DNA of 64,000 bases from Pseudodesulfovibrio sediminis (lineage in GTDB: Bacteria; Desulfobacterota; Desulfovibrionia; Desulfovibrionales; Desulfovibrionaceae), in assembly GCF_020886695.1 (NCBI RefSeq), contig NZ_AP024485.1, positions 1,311,001 to 1,375,000 of the forward strand. Reading direction: 5' to 3'. The first letter of the stretch is position 1. Every line of letters starts with the position of its first letter. This document shows, one piece after another, positions 26,672 to 34,437 of the stretch. The notes beneath the pieces are model-generated. The model made no database searches. It saw nothing but the letters and a program-made list of their open reading frames with translations, and was not told where the DNA came from. A program made the position numbers and the translations under genes.

Positions 26672-27625
26672 CTATTCCCTCAAGCCGAGCTTGTCAGCCA
26701 GTTCCCTGACCGGATCGTAATCCGCGTCTTTGGCAGGGATGATGCCCCGTATGCCCGCATTGCTCAAAATCGAATGGTGCGCCTTGTTGGTGTAATCAAG
26801 GGCGAACATGGCCTCGGCGATCAATGAAACCACCTTGGGATCAAGCCCCTTGCGCGAGGCATAGACCCAGCCGGGATAGGCGCGGGTTTCCGCCAACACA
26901 CGGATGGCCCCCTGCGTGATTTTTCCGGCGACAACGTCCAACGTCCCCTTGCGGATGGTGCCGATGTCATAGGCTCCGACCTGAACAGCGAGCACGACCT
27001 TTTCCTGTTTGCCGCCAGGGCCGGGGGCAAAATCCACAGCCTTGAAATCTCCACGGGAAATGCCGTGGTCATAGAACAGGCCGAGCGGGAAGAGATACCC
27101 GCCTGCCGACCCCGGGTCCACGGCTATCCACCGTTTTCCCTTGCAGTCTTCGATCTTGCGTATGGATGTATTGTCCCGACGACAGATGATCTGTCCCCGA
27201 AAGTCAGGCTTGCCGGATGGCTCCACGATACGGGCAAACGCTGCTGCCCCCGCATCGGCCAGTTGCAGGTACACGGACGGGTTGGAATAGGAAATATCGA
27301 TCTCTCCCCGTGCCACCATCTTGATGTGTTCATCAAAGGTGTCAGGAAAGATCTGCCTGAGCGGCAGACCGGTTGTCTGGCGCAGATATTCGATAAGCTG
27401 GCTGTGACGCTCGTATGAGGTCGTATGCGAGTACTGAGGCAGATAAGCGTAGGTGATCGCCTCCACCTGTCTGGGAGCGACCAGGGTATGCCGTTTGCTC
27501 AAATCGACCCGAATGGGGTCCTCGTCACCAGAGCACGCGGCCAGTGCCATGAGCAGCCCGACCAGCAGACAGCACACCAGAATTTTGGAACCAGCGACGA
27601 TCAGCCGCATCTTCACATCTTTCAT
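26672..27625 (-). CDS. PhnD-like periplasmic binding lipoprotein
   Basis: A solute-binding protein of about 317 residues of the PhnD/phosphate-phosphonate family, with a lipobox in LMALAACSG. Family patterns include ITYAYLPQYS, RGEIDISYSNPSVYLQLAD and DPGSAGGYLFPLGLF. No ABC permease or ATPase lies nearby. Its place just before a membrane histidine kinase (stop and kinase start abut) suggests it is a sensory ligand-binder and not a transporter part. The frame is open to 27724; I start at the ATG at 27625, before the signal peptide. 27610 is also possible. Confidence 0.85.
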   Translation of the reverse strand: MKDVKMRLIVAGSKILVCCLLVGLLMALAACSGDEDPIRVDLSKRHTLVAPRQVEAITYAYLPQYSHTTSYERHSQLIEYLRQTTGLPLRQIFPDTFDEHIKMVARGEIDISYSNPSVYLQLADAGAAAFARIVEPSGKPDFRGQIICRRDNTSIRKIEDCKGKRWIAVDPGSAGGYLFPLGLFYDHGISRGDFKAVDFAPGPGGKQEKVVLAVQVGAYDIGTIRKGTLDVVAGKITQGAIRVLAETRAYPGWVYASRKGLDPKVVSLIAEAMFALDYTNKAHHSILSNAGIRGIIPAKDADYDPVRELADKLGLRE

Positions 27626-27781
27626 TGTCCGTACACTTTCCTTATGCCGTCCCTCATTGGCACCCTTTAAAGACAGTACAGTAAAACCTGATTCATTCCA
27701 ATATGTCATATTCCTTGGCAACACACCCTATTGACAGTATGAATACTCATCGCGCACAACACGCCTCCAAGGAGATACTCA

Positions 27782-28294
27782 ATGTCGACTACATATAAAA
27801 TTCCCATGAGCAAGGCAGTCCTGACCTTTTTCCTGCTGATAGTGGCTGCTGTTGCGGCCGCAGTGGCCTGGAGCTTCAGGTCCGGGATCATGTGGACAGG
27901 CATCTGCCTGATCGCCGTCGCCGCACCGCTGGCCATTTTCTATTGGTACATGCTCTACATCACGCCCAAACGGGCATCCGTCACCGTTGCCGAAGAAGGT
28001 ATCCTGCTGGCTGCCCCTCCCTTTGCCTCGGCGGTCATTCCCTGGGCATCCGTTGAAAAGGTCTTCCAGGTCGAAATGCGTACCGATGAAGCCTTCAAGA
28101 TCAGCAAGACAAAGAAATTCATGACATTCGGCGGATATAAATCGGGCGTCGTGCTGGTCAAGGACGGCAAGGAAGCGGTCATTGTCGCCAATCGGTCAGA
28201 CGTTCTCTGCATCCAGACAGCCGATCGATTCTATCTGCTCGGTCCCTCGGATATGCCGGGCTTCATGGAAGAGGTCGAGAAGCTCCGCCCCTAG
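27782..28294 (+). CDS. membrane protein with a bacterial PH domain
   Basis: A 170-residue protein with two N-terminal transmembrane helices (about 12-31 and 38-58) followed by a beta-rich cytoplasmic part. The region SVTVAEEGILLAAPPFASAV ... IPWASVEKVF ... FYLLGPSDMPGFMEEVEKL resembles the bacterial pleckstrin-homology domain of YdbT/YvbH type. AAGGAG precedes the ATG. It is transcribed alone, divergent from the PhnD-like gene. Function unknown. Confidence 0.75.
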   Translation: MSTTYKIPMSKAVLTFFLLIVAAVAAAVAWSFRSGIMWTGICLIAVAAPLAIFYWYMLYITPKRASVTVAEEGILLAAPPFASAVIPWASVEKVFQVEMRTDEAFKISKTKKFMTFGGYKSGVVLVKDGKEAVIVANRSDVLCIQTADRFYLLGPSDMPGFMEEVEKLRP

Positions 28295-28324
28295 ACCGCC
28301 CTTTCACTTTCTCTATCAAAGAAC

Positions 28325-28350
28325 AAAGCCGCCCCTTGAGGGCGGCTTTT
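28325..28350. terminator. bidirectional terminator
   Basis: AAAGCCGCCCC-TTGA-GGGCGGCTTT with a T tract on both strands, between the convergent PH-domain gene and the membrane protein ending at 28366. Confidence 0.9.
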
Positions 28351-28365
28351 ATTGTGTTCGAAGAA

Positions 28366-28977
28366 TCAGGAATTTTCCGGTATCGGAGTTTCGGTTTGCC
28401 GCTCTTCCTTTTCCTTGGCCAAATCCATGTAGGTCATCATCTCGTCGCCCGCTTCATTATCCAGCACCCGTTGTCGGATGGTACTGAAGAGCGGCAGCCA
28501 CGGCTTGGCCACACTAAAGAGGTATCGTGTCAGGATATAGACCGGAATGAAGACGAATGAAGGCCCCACAGCCCCGATAAGCGGAACCATGAAATCCACT
28601 TCGCCAAAGCGGTAGTACAACCAGCCGATAGCGAACGGGACTACCCACAAAGAAGAAGCGAACAGCGCGATACGGGAAAAGAAATTTTTGCCAAAGGCGT
28701 CGTTGGCGATGGAGTTGCAGGCCTTCCACGCGATCTTGTTCTTGGCGCCGAGTGCCCTGACGGACAGATTGTGATGATCGACCATTTCACGGTTGATCGA
28801 AGCGAAATGTTTTTTGTTGGTGAAATAGACAGCGGCCATGCACAGCTCACCGATCACGGTGGTCACCACGCATATCCAGAGAAGACCGATGGCGAACCCT
28901 ACATATGGATTATCTCCGAAGCGAAACGCCCAGATCATCCAGGGATCGAGAAATTCGTAAATCATGTGGCCGGTCAT
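28366..28977 (-). CDS. membrane protein downstream of the TauE/SafE exporter
   Basis: A 203-residue protein with about four hydrophobic segments (near residues 25-50, 102-122, 130-150 and weakly 10-20) and a charged C-terminal tail. AGGATAG precedes the ATG. It follows the TSUP exporter after 73 bases that hold a strong hairpin. No named family is recognised. A role as partner of the exporter is inferred only from position. Confidence 0.75.
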   Translation of the reverse strand: MTGHMIYEFLDPWMIWAFRFGDNPYVGFAIGLLWICVVTTVIGELCMAAVYFTNKKHFASINREMVDHHNLSVRALGAKNKIAWKACNSIANDAFGKNFFSRIALFASSLWVVPFAIGWLYYRFGEVDFMVPLIGAVGPSFVFIPVYILTRYLFSVAKPWLPLFSTIRQRVLDNEAGDEMMTYMDLAKEKEERQTETPIPENS

Positions 28978-28998
28978 GGTCTATCCTGTTGTTTTTGT

Positions 28999-29025
28999 GG
29001 AGGCCGCCCACATCGGGCGGCCTCC
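28999..29025. terminator. intercistronic hairpin after the TSUP gene
   Basis: GGAGGCCGCCC and GGGCGGCCTCC form an 11-bp GC stem with a 5-base loop. There is no T run on the minus strand, so it probably attenuates or protects the mRNA between the exporter and its downstream partner. Confidence 0.6.
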
Positions 29026-29050
29026 GTTGTTGTTCTTGATGGCTCGCGAC

Positions 29051-30178
29051 TTAGAAGGGGGGAACCAGGGAGTAACCCAGGAAGCCCTTGGAGGTGTAAC
29101 GAACACCAACGTACACGGCCAGCGCGATGAAGATGTACTTCAGGACCTTGTCAGGGATGAACTTCGAAGTCTTGGGTCCGATGACGGAACCGATGACGAT
29201 ACCGATAAGTTCAGCGCCGATCAGGCCCCATGCGACCGGAGTCTGCTTGAGCAGCATGTAGGACATGATGGAGTTGCACATGCCGATGAAAACGGCCATG
29301 GCGGAGGTACCGGCGACCAGGTACATGGGCAGGCCTGCAACGGATGTCAGGAACGGCACCAGAAGGAAGCCGCCGCCAACACCGAGGAAGGAGGCCAGTG
29401 CTGCGATGATGAAACCACCGACAACAGGAATCAGCGGGTTGAAGTTGAATTCAACACCGAAGAAAGTGAATTCACAAGAAGTGGGGGTGAACTTCTGGAC
29501 CTTGACGCCCATTTCAGCCAAGTCCACGTCGCCGCCTTCCTGCTGCTTCTTGACAGAGCTCTGGAAAGCTGCGGCAGCTTCCTTTGCAGCCTTTTTACCA
29601 GCCTGACCTTTGGGGGTGGTCTCATAGGTAAGGTAGCAACCCAGGAACAGGACAAAGAGGCCGAAGTAGCCGAGGTAGGCTTTCAGGTTGATCTTGCCGG
29701 CGGTGAGCCAGGGGACCAGCCAGGAACCGGCCACGGAACCGATGGCCAGCGCGATACCCAGAGGCAGCACCAGACGACCTGCCTTATAGTAGTTGAAAGA
29801 GGACAGTGCGGCGGAACAACCGACCAACCACTGGTTAGACACACGGATGGAGTCGGTGACGACCTTGTTCATCTGGGAGCCTTTACCAAAGGAGCTGGCG
29901 TAATCGCCCAGGCCGTAGATGGTGATGTGACCAACACCGGCCATGATGCCACCAAAGGCACCGACGGTAGAGAAAATCCAACCAACCCAGATCGCCCAGA
30001 CAAGGCCGATCAGGATGTTGAGCTGCGGACCACCGGGGATTCCCAGATATCCAGGCTCACCAGTGGGTTTGGCTTCGGCAATGGCGTCTGCCAGACGATC
30101 GGCCATGGCAGGCTCAGCCATGACACACACGGCAGCCACCAGAGCCAGCATCAGAAGAGTTTTTTTGGAACGTAACAC
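29051..30178 (-). CDS. TauE/SafE (TSUP) family sulfur-anion exporter
   Basis: A 375-residue membrane protein with an N-terminal signal-like helix (to AMA), then about eight helices in two halves split by a hydrophilic loop (about 190-235). The blocks AFGGIMAGVGHI and SFLGVGGGFLLVPFLTSVAGLP are the duplicated TauE/SafE motif. The family exports sulfite, sulfoacetate or related anions. The start is GTG at 30178 with GGAGG 5 bases upstream. Together with the adjacent phs genes it fits sulfur metabolism in a sulfate reducer. Confidence 0.88.
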   Translation of the reverse strand: MLRSKKTLLMLALVAAVCVMAEPAMADRLADAIAEAKPTGEPGYLGIPGGPQLNILIGLVWAIWVGWIFSTVGAFGGIMAGVGHITIYGLGDYASSFGKGSQMNKVVTDSIRVSNQWLVGCSAALSSFNYYKAGRLVLPLGIALAIGSVAGSWLVPWLTAGKINLKAYLGYFGLFVLFLGCYLTYETTPKGQAGKKAAKEAAAAFQSSVKKQQEGGDVDLAEMGVKVQKFTPTSCEFTFFGVEFNFNPLIPVVGGFIIAALASFLGVGGGFLLVPFLTSVAGLPMYLVAGTSAMAVFIGMCNSIMSYMLLKQTPVAWGLIGAELIGIVIGSVIGPKTSKFIPDKVLKYIFIALAVYVGVRYTSKGFLGYSLVPPF

Positions 30179-30258
30179 TGTTACCTCCTCCTCAAATTAA
30201 GTTAAAAACTGAAAAAATACCTTCACAGCCCCCAAAGCCGAGAAGTCATCACCAATAT

Positions 30259-30711
30259 TTATTCCGGACGAACGAAACTCAGAGCATTCGCCGTACATCC
30301 GGTAACACACGCGGGATCAAGCCCGGCTTCCACACGATCAATGCAGAAATCACATTTCATGATCTTGCCGGTAGCTTCATTGAAAACGGGCACTGTCCAG
30401 GGACAGGCATCAATACAGGACTTGCAGCCGTCACATTTGTCCAGATCGACCAGCACCATGCCGTCAGCTTCGCGCTGATACATGGCGCCATTGGGACACG
30501 CAGGGACACACTCGGGTTTCTTGCAGTGTCTGCAGGTCTGGTATTTGAGCTTGGCCGAAGGCTTGCCGTCCTTGTCGGCGATGGGGCCTTCAGCAATCAG
30601 GCTGTTAAGAGACAACCCGATGGGCACTTTATTGCTCACTTTGCAGTGAACCAGGCAGGCATCGCAGGCAATACACCGTTTCTTGTCAAATTTAATTCTG
30701 TAAATGGCCAT
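30259..30711 (-). CDS. phsB: 4Fe-4S electron-transfer subunit, PhsB-like
   Basis: A 150-residue polyferredoxin of the DmsB/PhsB/HybA type with four clusters' worth of Cys: RCIACDACLVHCKV, CRHCKKPECVPACP, CDGCKSCIDACP and CDFCIDRVEAGLDPACVTGC. It would carry electrons to the molybdopterin subunit encoded divergently at 31011. I start at ATG 30711 after GAGGTGG; an in-frame GTG at 30720 would place the ribosome site inside the gene. There is no signal peptide, so it is cytoplasmic. Confidence 0.88.
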   Translation of the reverse strand: MAIYRIKFDKKRCIACDACLVHCKVSNKVPIGLSLNSLIAEGPIADKDGKPSAKLKYQTCRHCKKPECVPACPNGAMYQREADGMVLVDLDKCDGCKSCIDACPWTVPVFNEATGKIMKCDFCIDRVEAGLDPACVTGCTANALSFVRPE

Positions 30712-30805
30712 TTTTTCCACCTCTGCAAACTTGGTTTGGGCGCGCAGTTCCTTTGATATTTCACGGTTTGAAGAAAAATATGATTCCGGTCAATACTGCC
30801 CCCTT

Positions 30806-30823
30806 TTGTGACATATTTCCCAA
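30806..30823. promoter_or_regulatory. weaker HcpR/FNR-like site near phsB
   Basis: TTGTGA-N6-TCCCAA, one base off the palindrome TTGTGA-N6-TCACAA. It lies 95 bases before the phsB start in the divergent region. Confidence 0.45.
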
Positions 30824-30870
30824 TTCATGTCGACACTCACGCGTTTTTTTGGGTAAACTTTAAAAAAAGT

Positions 30871-30888
30871 TTGTGATCAGTTTCACAA
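30871..30888. promoter_or_regulatory. HcpR/CRP-FNR-type operator between phsB and phsA
   Basis: TTGTGATCAGTTTCACAA is a perfect TTGTGA-N6-TCACAA palindrome, the pattern assigned to HcpR in Desulfovibrio. It lies 123 bases before phsA and 160 before phsB. Confidence 0.7.
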
Positions 30889-31010
30889 GCAGGGTTTTAT
30901 TGCGATTGATTGTGCGCCCATTATAGGGTCCATTCTACGTAAAAAAGGTGCGCAGCCCATCCAGAATTTCTTTGTGAGTACCTGTTAAGGTGCCACACCA
31001 GGAGGAGATC

Positions 31011-33092
31011 ATGAGTAAGGAATATGTAAACAGTATGTGCGGTATGTGCTCGGTGCGCTGCCCCATCAAGGTCGAAGTGGTTGACGGCAAGGCCGAATAT
31101 ATCCAGGGCGGTGCGCCGCTGAAAGGATCGCTGTGCCCCCGTGGCGCGGCCGGTACGGCCCTGAGCTATGACGACGAGCGTCCACAGTACCCCATGGTCC
31201 GCACCGGCAAACGCGGTGAAGGCAAATGGAAACAGGTTTCCTGGGACGAGGCACTGGACTATGTGGCCGATGAACTGACCCGTATTCAGGACACGTACGG
31301 CAAGGACTCGGTACTTTTCTCCGATCGCGGCGGCCCGTTCCGCGACTTCTATCGTGCCTTCCTGCGCGGCATCGGCACAGCCAATTACAACAACCACGAT
31401 TCTGCATGCGCTCGCAACGTGCAGAACGCGGCGCTGTCCGTGTTCGGCTTCGGTCGCAAAGGCGTTTCCTACGACCTGAAAAACGCCAAGCATGTCATCC
31501 TGCAGCAGCGCAATCTCTTTGAAGCCATCAATGTGGCCGAGGTAAACAACCTTCTGGCAGGCATGGAAAACGGCTGCAAGCTTTCCGTCATCGACATCCG
31601 CGCCAACGTGCCTGCCACCAAGGCTGACAATTTCTATATGATCCGGCCCGGCACGGACTACGCCTTCAATCTCGCTGTTATCAATACCATTATTACAGAG
31701 GAGTTGTACGACAAGGACTTCGTGGCCAACTGGGTGGAAGACTTTGACACGCTCAAGGATTTCGTTCAGCAGTACACCCCTGAATGGGCGGCCGAAGAGA
31801 CCGGCATCAGCGCCGACGCCATCCGCGACTTCTGTCATCAGCTTGCCGAAGCAGCGCCCAGCGTGTTGTGGCACCCAGGCTGGATGACGGCCCGGTACTC
31901 CGACTCCTTCTACATGACCCGAACCATCTACATCATCAACGCGCTCATGGGTGCCATTGGTGCAAAAGGTGGCCTGCCCTTCATGAACAAGCCGGGCGAT
32001 GTCGGTGCCAAGGGCCTCAACTCCTTCATGAACCTCTATCCGAAACCGGAAGGCAAACGCGCCGACGGCATCGGCTGGATGGAAGGCCGCAAGCACTACG
32101 ACGCCGGCCCCGGTCTGGTAAACCTCGCCTACGAGGCTGCGGTGGAAGAAAATCCGTACCCGGTCAAGGCGTACATCTGTCACCGCCATGACCCGCTCAT
32201 GGCCTTCCCTGACAAGGACCACGTCCTGAAAATGTGGGAAAGCATCGAACTGCTGGTCGTGCCGACCTTCTCCTGGTCCGACACTGCCTGGAATGCGGAC
32301 GTGGTGCTGCCCATCTCGCCCTACCTTGAGCGCGAAGACACCATCATGACCAAGAACGGTCCCAAGCCCGCTTTCCAGATCCGCAACCGTGCCATTGATC
32401 CGATCTATGACACCAAGGCCATCTGGGAAATCTACGCAGGCCTGGCCAAACGCATGGGCCTCGACAAGCTCGACTACGACAACATCGAAGACATCTGGAA
32501 ATTCCAGCTCGAAGGCACTGGCGTGTCCCTCGAAGACTTCAAGAAGACCGGCATCGTGTCCCTGGCCTCCGATCCGCTGTACAAGCCGGTCAAGGAAGGT
32601 TCTTTCAAGACGCCGTCCGGCAAAGTGCAGATCATCGACGCCAAGCTCGAAGCAGACGGCCTGCCCTCACTCAAGCCCTACGAATCCCCGGAACGTCCGC
32701 CCAAGGACAAGTTCCGCATCACCTTCGGTCGTTGCGCCCTGCATACCCAGGGGCACACCGTGAACAACTCCCTGCTCTTTGAGCGCATGCCGGAGAACAT
32801 TCTCTGGATCAATACAGCCAAAGCAGCGGAGCTGGACATCGCAACCGACGACTATGTCACCGTGGGCAGCAACGGATACGAAGCCAAGATCAAGGCTTTC
32901 GTCACCGACTTCGTCCACCCTGAATGCGTGTTCATGATCCACGGCTTCGGCCATACCCTGCCGTGCGAATCCCGCGCCAAGGGAATGGGTGCGGCAGACA
33001 ACCTGCTCATGCCCAAAGGCATCAAGAAGTGGGACAAGGGCGGCGGCGCCGTTGCCATGCAGGAGCACTTCATCAGCGTCAGCAAAGCATAA
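31011..33092 (+). CDS. phsA: molybdopterin oxidoreductase, thiosulfate/polysulfide reductase PhsA-like
   Basis: A 693-residue DMSO-reductase-family enzyme. The N-terminal 4Fe-4S motif is MCGMCSVRCP followed by SLCPRG (C-x2-C-x3-C-x27-C). NNHDSACARN probably supplies a Cys ligand to Mo/W, as in Phs/Psr enzymes. The bis-MGD domain ends with a C-terminal molydopterin-dinucleotide fold (FGRCALHTQGHT). It has no Tat signal, so it should be cytoplasmic, unlike Salmonella PhsA. AGGAGGAG precedes the ATG at 31011. Thiosulfate is the likely substrate; polysulfide or another S-oxide is possible. No NrfD-type membrane subunit is present. Confidence 0.85.
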   Translation: MSKEYVNSMCGMCSVRCPIKVEVVDGKAEYIQGGAPLKGSLCPRGAAGTALSYDDERPQYPMVRTGKRGEGKWKQVSWDEALDYVADELTRIQDTYGKDSVLFSDRGGPFRDFYRAFLRGIGTANYNNHDSACARNVQNAALSVFGFGRKGVSYDLKNAKHVILQQRNLFEAINVAEVNNLLAGMENGCKLSVIDIRANVPATKADNFYMIRPGTDYAFNLAVINTIITEELYDKDFVANWVEDFDTLKDFVQQYTPEWAAEETGISADAIRDFCHQLAEAAPSVLWHPGWMTARYSDSFYMTRTIYIINALMGAIGAKGGLPFMNKPGDVGAKGLNSFMNLYPKPEGKRADGIGWMEGRKHYDAGPGLVNLAYEAAVEENPYPVKAYICHRHDPLMAFPDKDHVLKMWESIELLVVPTFSWSDTAWNADVVLPISPYLEREDTIMTKNGPKPAFQIRNRAIDPIYDTKAIWEIYAGLAKRMGLDKLDYDNIEDIWKFQLEGTGVSLEDFKKTGIVSLASDPLYKPVKEGSFKTPSGKVQIIDAKLEADGLPSLKPYESPERPPKDKFRITFGRCALHTQGHTVNNSLLFERMPENILWINTAKAAELDIATDDYVTVGSNGYEAKIKAFVTDFVHPECVFMIHGFGHTLPCESRAKGMGAADNLLMPKGIKKWDKGGGAVAMQEHFISVSKA

Positions 33093-33116
33093 CAACTCTC
33101 TCACCCCCAATATTGA

Positions 33117-33150
33117 GAAGGCCAGCATCGCCCCCGATGCTGGCCTTCTC
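33117..33150 (+). terminator. rho-independent terminator after phsA
   Basis: GAAGGCCAGCATCG and CGATGCTGGCCTTC form a 14-bp stem with a small loop, followed by TCTTGT, 25 bases after the phsA stop. Confidence 0.85.
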
Positions 33151-33479
33151 TTGTGCTATTTCAGAATGTCCTTAGCCCCCTCCCCCTCTCTCCTTCCCAA
33201 ACTTGTTGATTGTGCCTTCGGCAAGGGCAAAGGACGGAGTTATGAGATGTGGTGAATATTTGGCTGTGAAAACCGAAAGACTGAGAATACCCGGTGTCCA
33301 CTTGTAGTTTTGAACTTTCTACCTACGTATCGATTCTCTGCACACGCAAATAGACATCCCGGGCGGGCGTCTCAAAGCCCTTTCGCGATCCGCACACAAT
33401 GTATTAATCCACTCTACGAATAGCCCCTTTTGTGTTTGTCTTGATAGACACTGCATCATTTTTTGTAGTATGATTACGT
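33151..33479. other. intergenic region without a supported gene
   Basis: This 329-base stretch has no frame with a ribosome site. A TTGATA at about 33441 and TAGTAT near 33465 just before the next gene may be a promoter, with a long spacer of 19 bases. Nothing else is visible. Confidence 0.6.
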
Positions 33480-34376
33480 ATGATAAAAAGAATCATTCTC
33501 GCCTGTCTGTTTTTCTTGGTATTCGTTCAGCCACTGGCAGCTCAAAATCATGAATTACTCAAAGTAATTGTGCTCTTTGACCGTCCCCTTTCGCCAGATA
33601 CGTTTTTATACCGAGTATTGGATCTCGCCTTAAAAAACCAAAGCATTCACTATGACCTAAAAATTGAAGCAATCCAAACCTCACAGCCTCGCAGGGTGGA
33701 AATTGTCAGCGCTTCATCAAAAAACTACGTCATCGCTTTAGGGAGTGGGCACAAGCTTGAAGCACAGTTGCAGGCTGTATACGTCCCCATTCAACTCGGC
33801 CTTGGTCTTGGACAAAGGATAATTCTCACACGAATGGATCTGGTGGATGAACTTAAAAAAGTCAAAACTCTCGACGATCTATACGGATACGTATTTGGAC
33901 AAGGATTGGGATGGACAGATGTGAAAATCATGAGGGATGCGAATCTTCAAGTTCTGGCGCTGGCAAAACCTACTAATATCCCGAAAATGATAATGCATGG
34001 AAGAGTTGATCTCTACCCTCGCGGTTTGTTCGAAATAGATTTGGAATACGCCCGCTACGCTCCGGACAACCCCGGACTCGTCATTGACGAGCATCTCGTT
34101 CTCTCCTATCCGCTTGCATCTTTTTTTTATGTACGTAAAGGAAATGACAAACTGTACAACGCATTAAAAAGTGGACTGGAAAAAGCATATGAGACAGGCC
34201 AGTTACAGGATTTAGTCATGACCGATCCAGTCTTAAGCAAAACGCTACGCAACATCCATCTCGACAAGCGGGTCAAGATTGAAATTCCTGTCAACAATGC
34301 AAGCGAAAACACACTAAACGCGTTGAAACGATTCCAGTTCATTCCAGAAAAACCGATCGGGCAGCCCGTTCGATAA
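33480..34376 (+). CDS. periplasmic solute-binding-like protein (SBP_bac_3 type)
   Basis: A 298-residue exported protein; signal peptide MIKRIILACLFFLVFVQPLAA cut before QNHE. The mature part resembles type-2 periplasmic binding domains: VDELKKVKTLDDLYGYVFGQ, MHGRVDLYPRGLFEIDLEYA, and a C-terminal helix pair. No transporter genes are next to it, so it may be a stand-alone sensor. It is clearly more AT-rich than its neighbours, hinting at recent transfer. Confidence 0.75.
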   Translation: MIKRIILACLFFLVFVQPLAAQNHELLKVIVLFDRPLSPDTFLYRVLDLALKNQSIHYDLKIEAIQTSQPRRVEIVSASSKNYVIALGSGHKLEAQLQAVYVPIQLGLGLGQRIILTRMDLVDELKKVKTLDDLYGYVFGQGLGWTDVKIMRDANLQVLALAKPTNIPKMIMHGRVDLYPRGLFEIDLEYARYAPDNPGLVIDEHLVLSYPLASFFYVRKGNDKLYNALKSGLEKAYETGQLQDLVMTDPVLSKTLRNIHLDKRVKIEIPVNNASENTLNALKRFQFIPEKPIGQPVR

Positions 34377-34387
34377 AGCTCTAAAAT

Positions 34388-34424
34388 AAAAGAGCAGGAA
34401 GCACACCGCTTCCTGCTCTTTTTT
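34388..34424. terminator. bidirectional terminator
   Basis: AAAGAGCAGGAAGC and GCTTCCTGCTCTTTT with T/A tracts on both sides, between the convergent solute-binding gene and the phosphomutase gene. Confidence 0.92.
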
Positions 34425-34437
34425 ACTTGTATAACAC

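Noticed and set aside
30921-32222. A 433-codon frame antisense to phsA
   Set aside because: It is a shadow of the molybdopterin oxidoreductase frame, with no ribosome site and no domain.
32924-33255. Short frames across the end of phsA and the following gap
   Set aside because: They run through the phsA coding region and its terminator; none has a start site.
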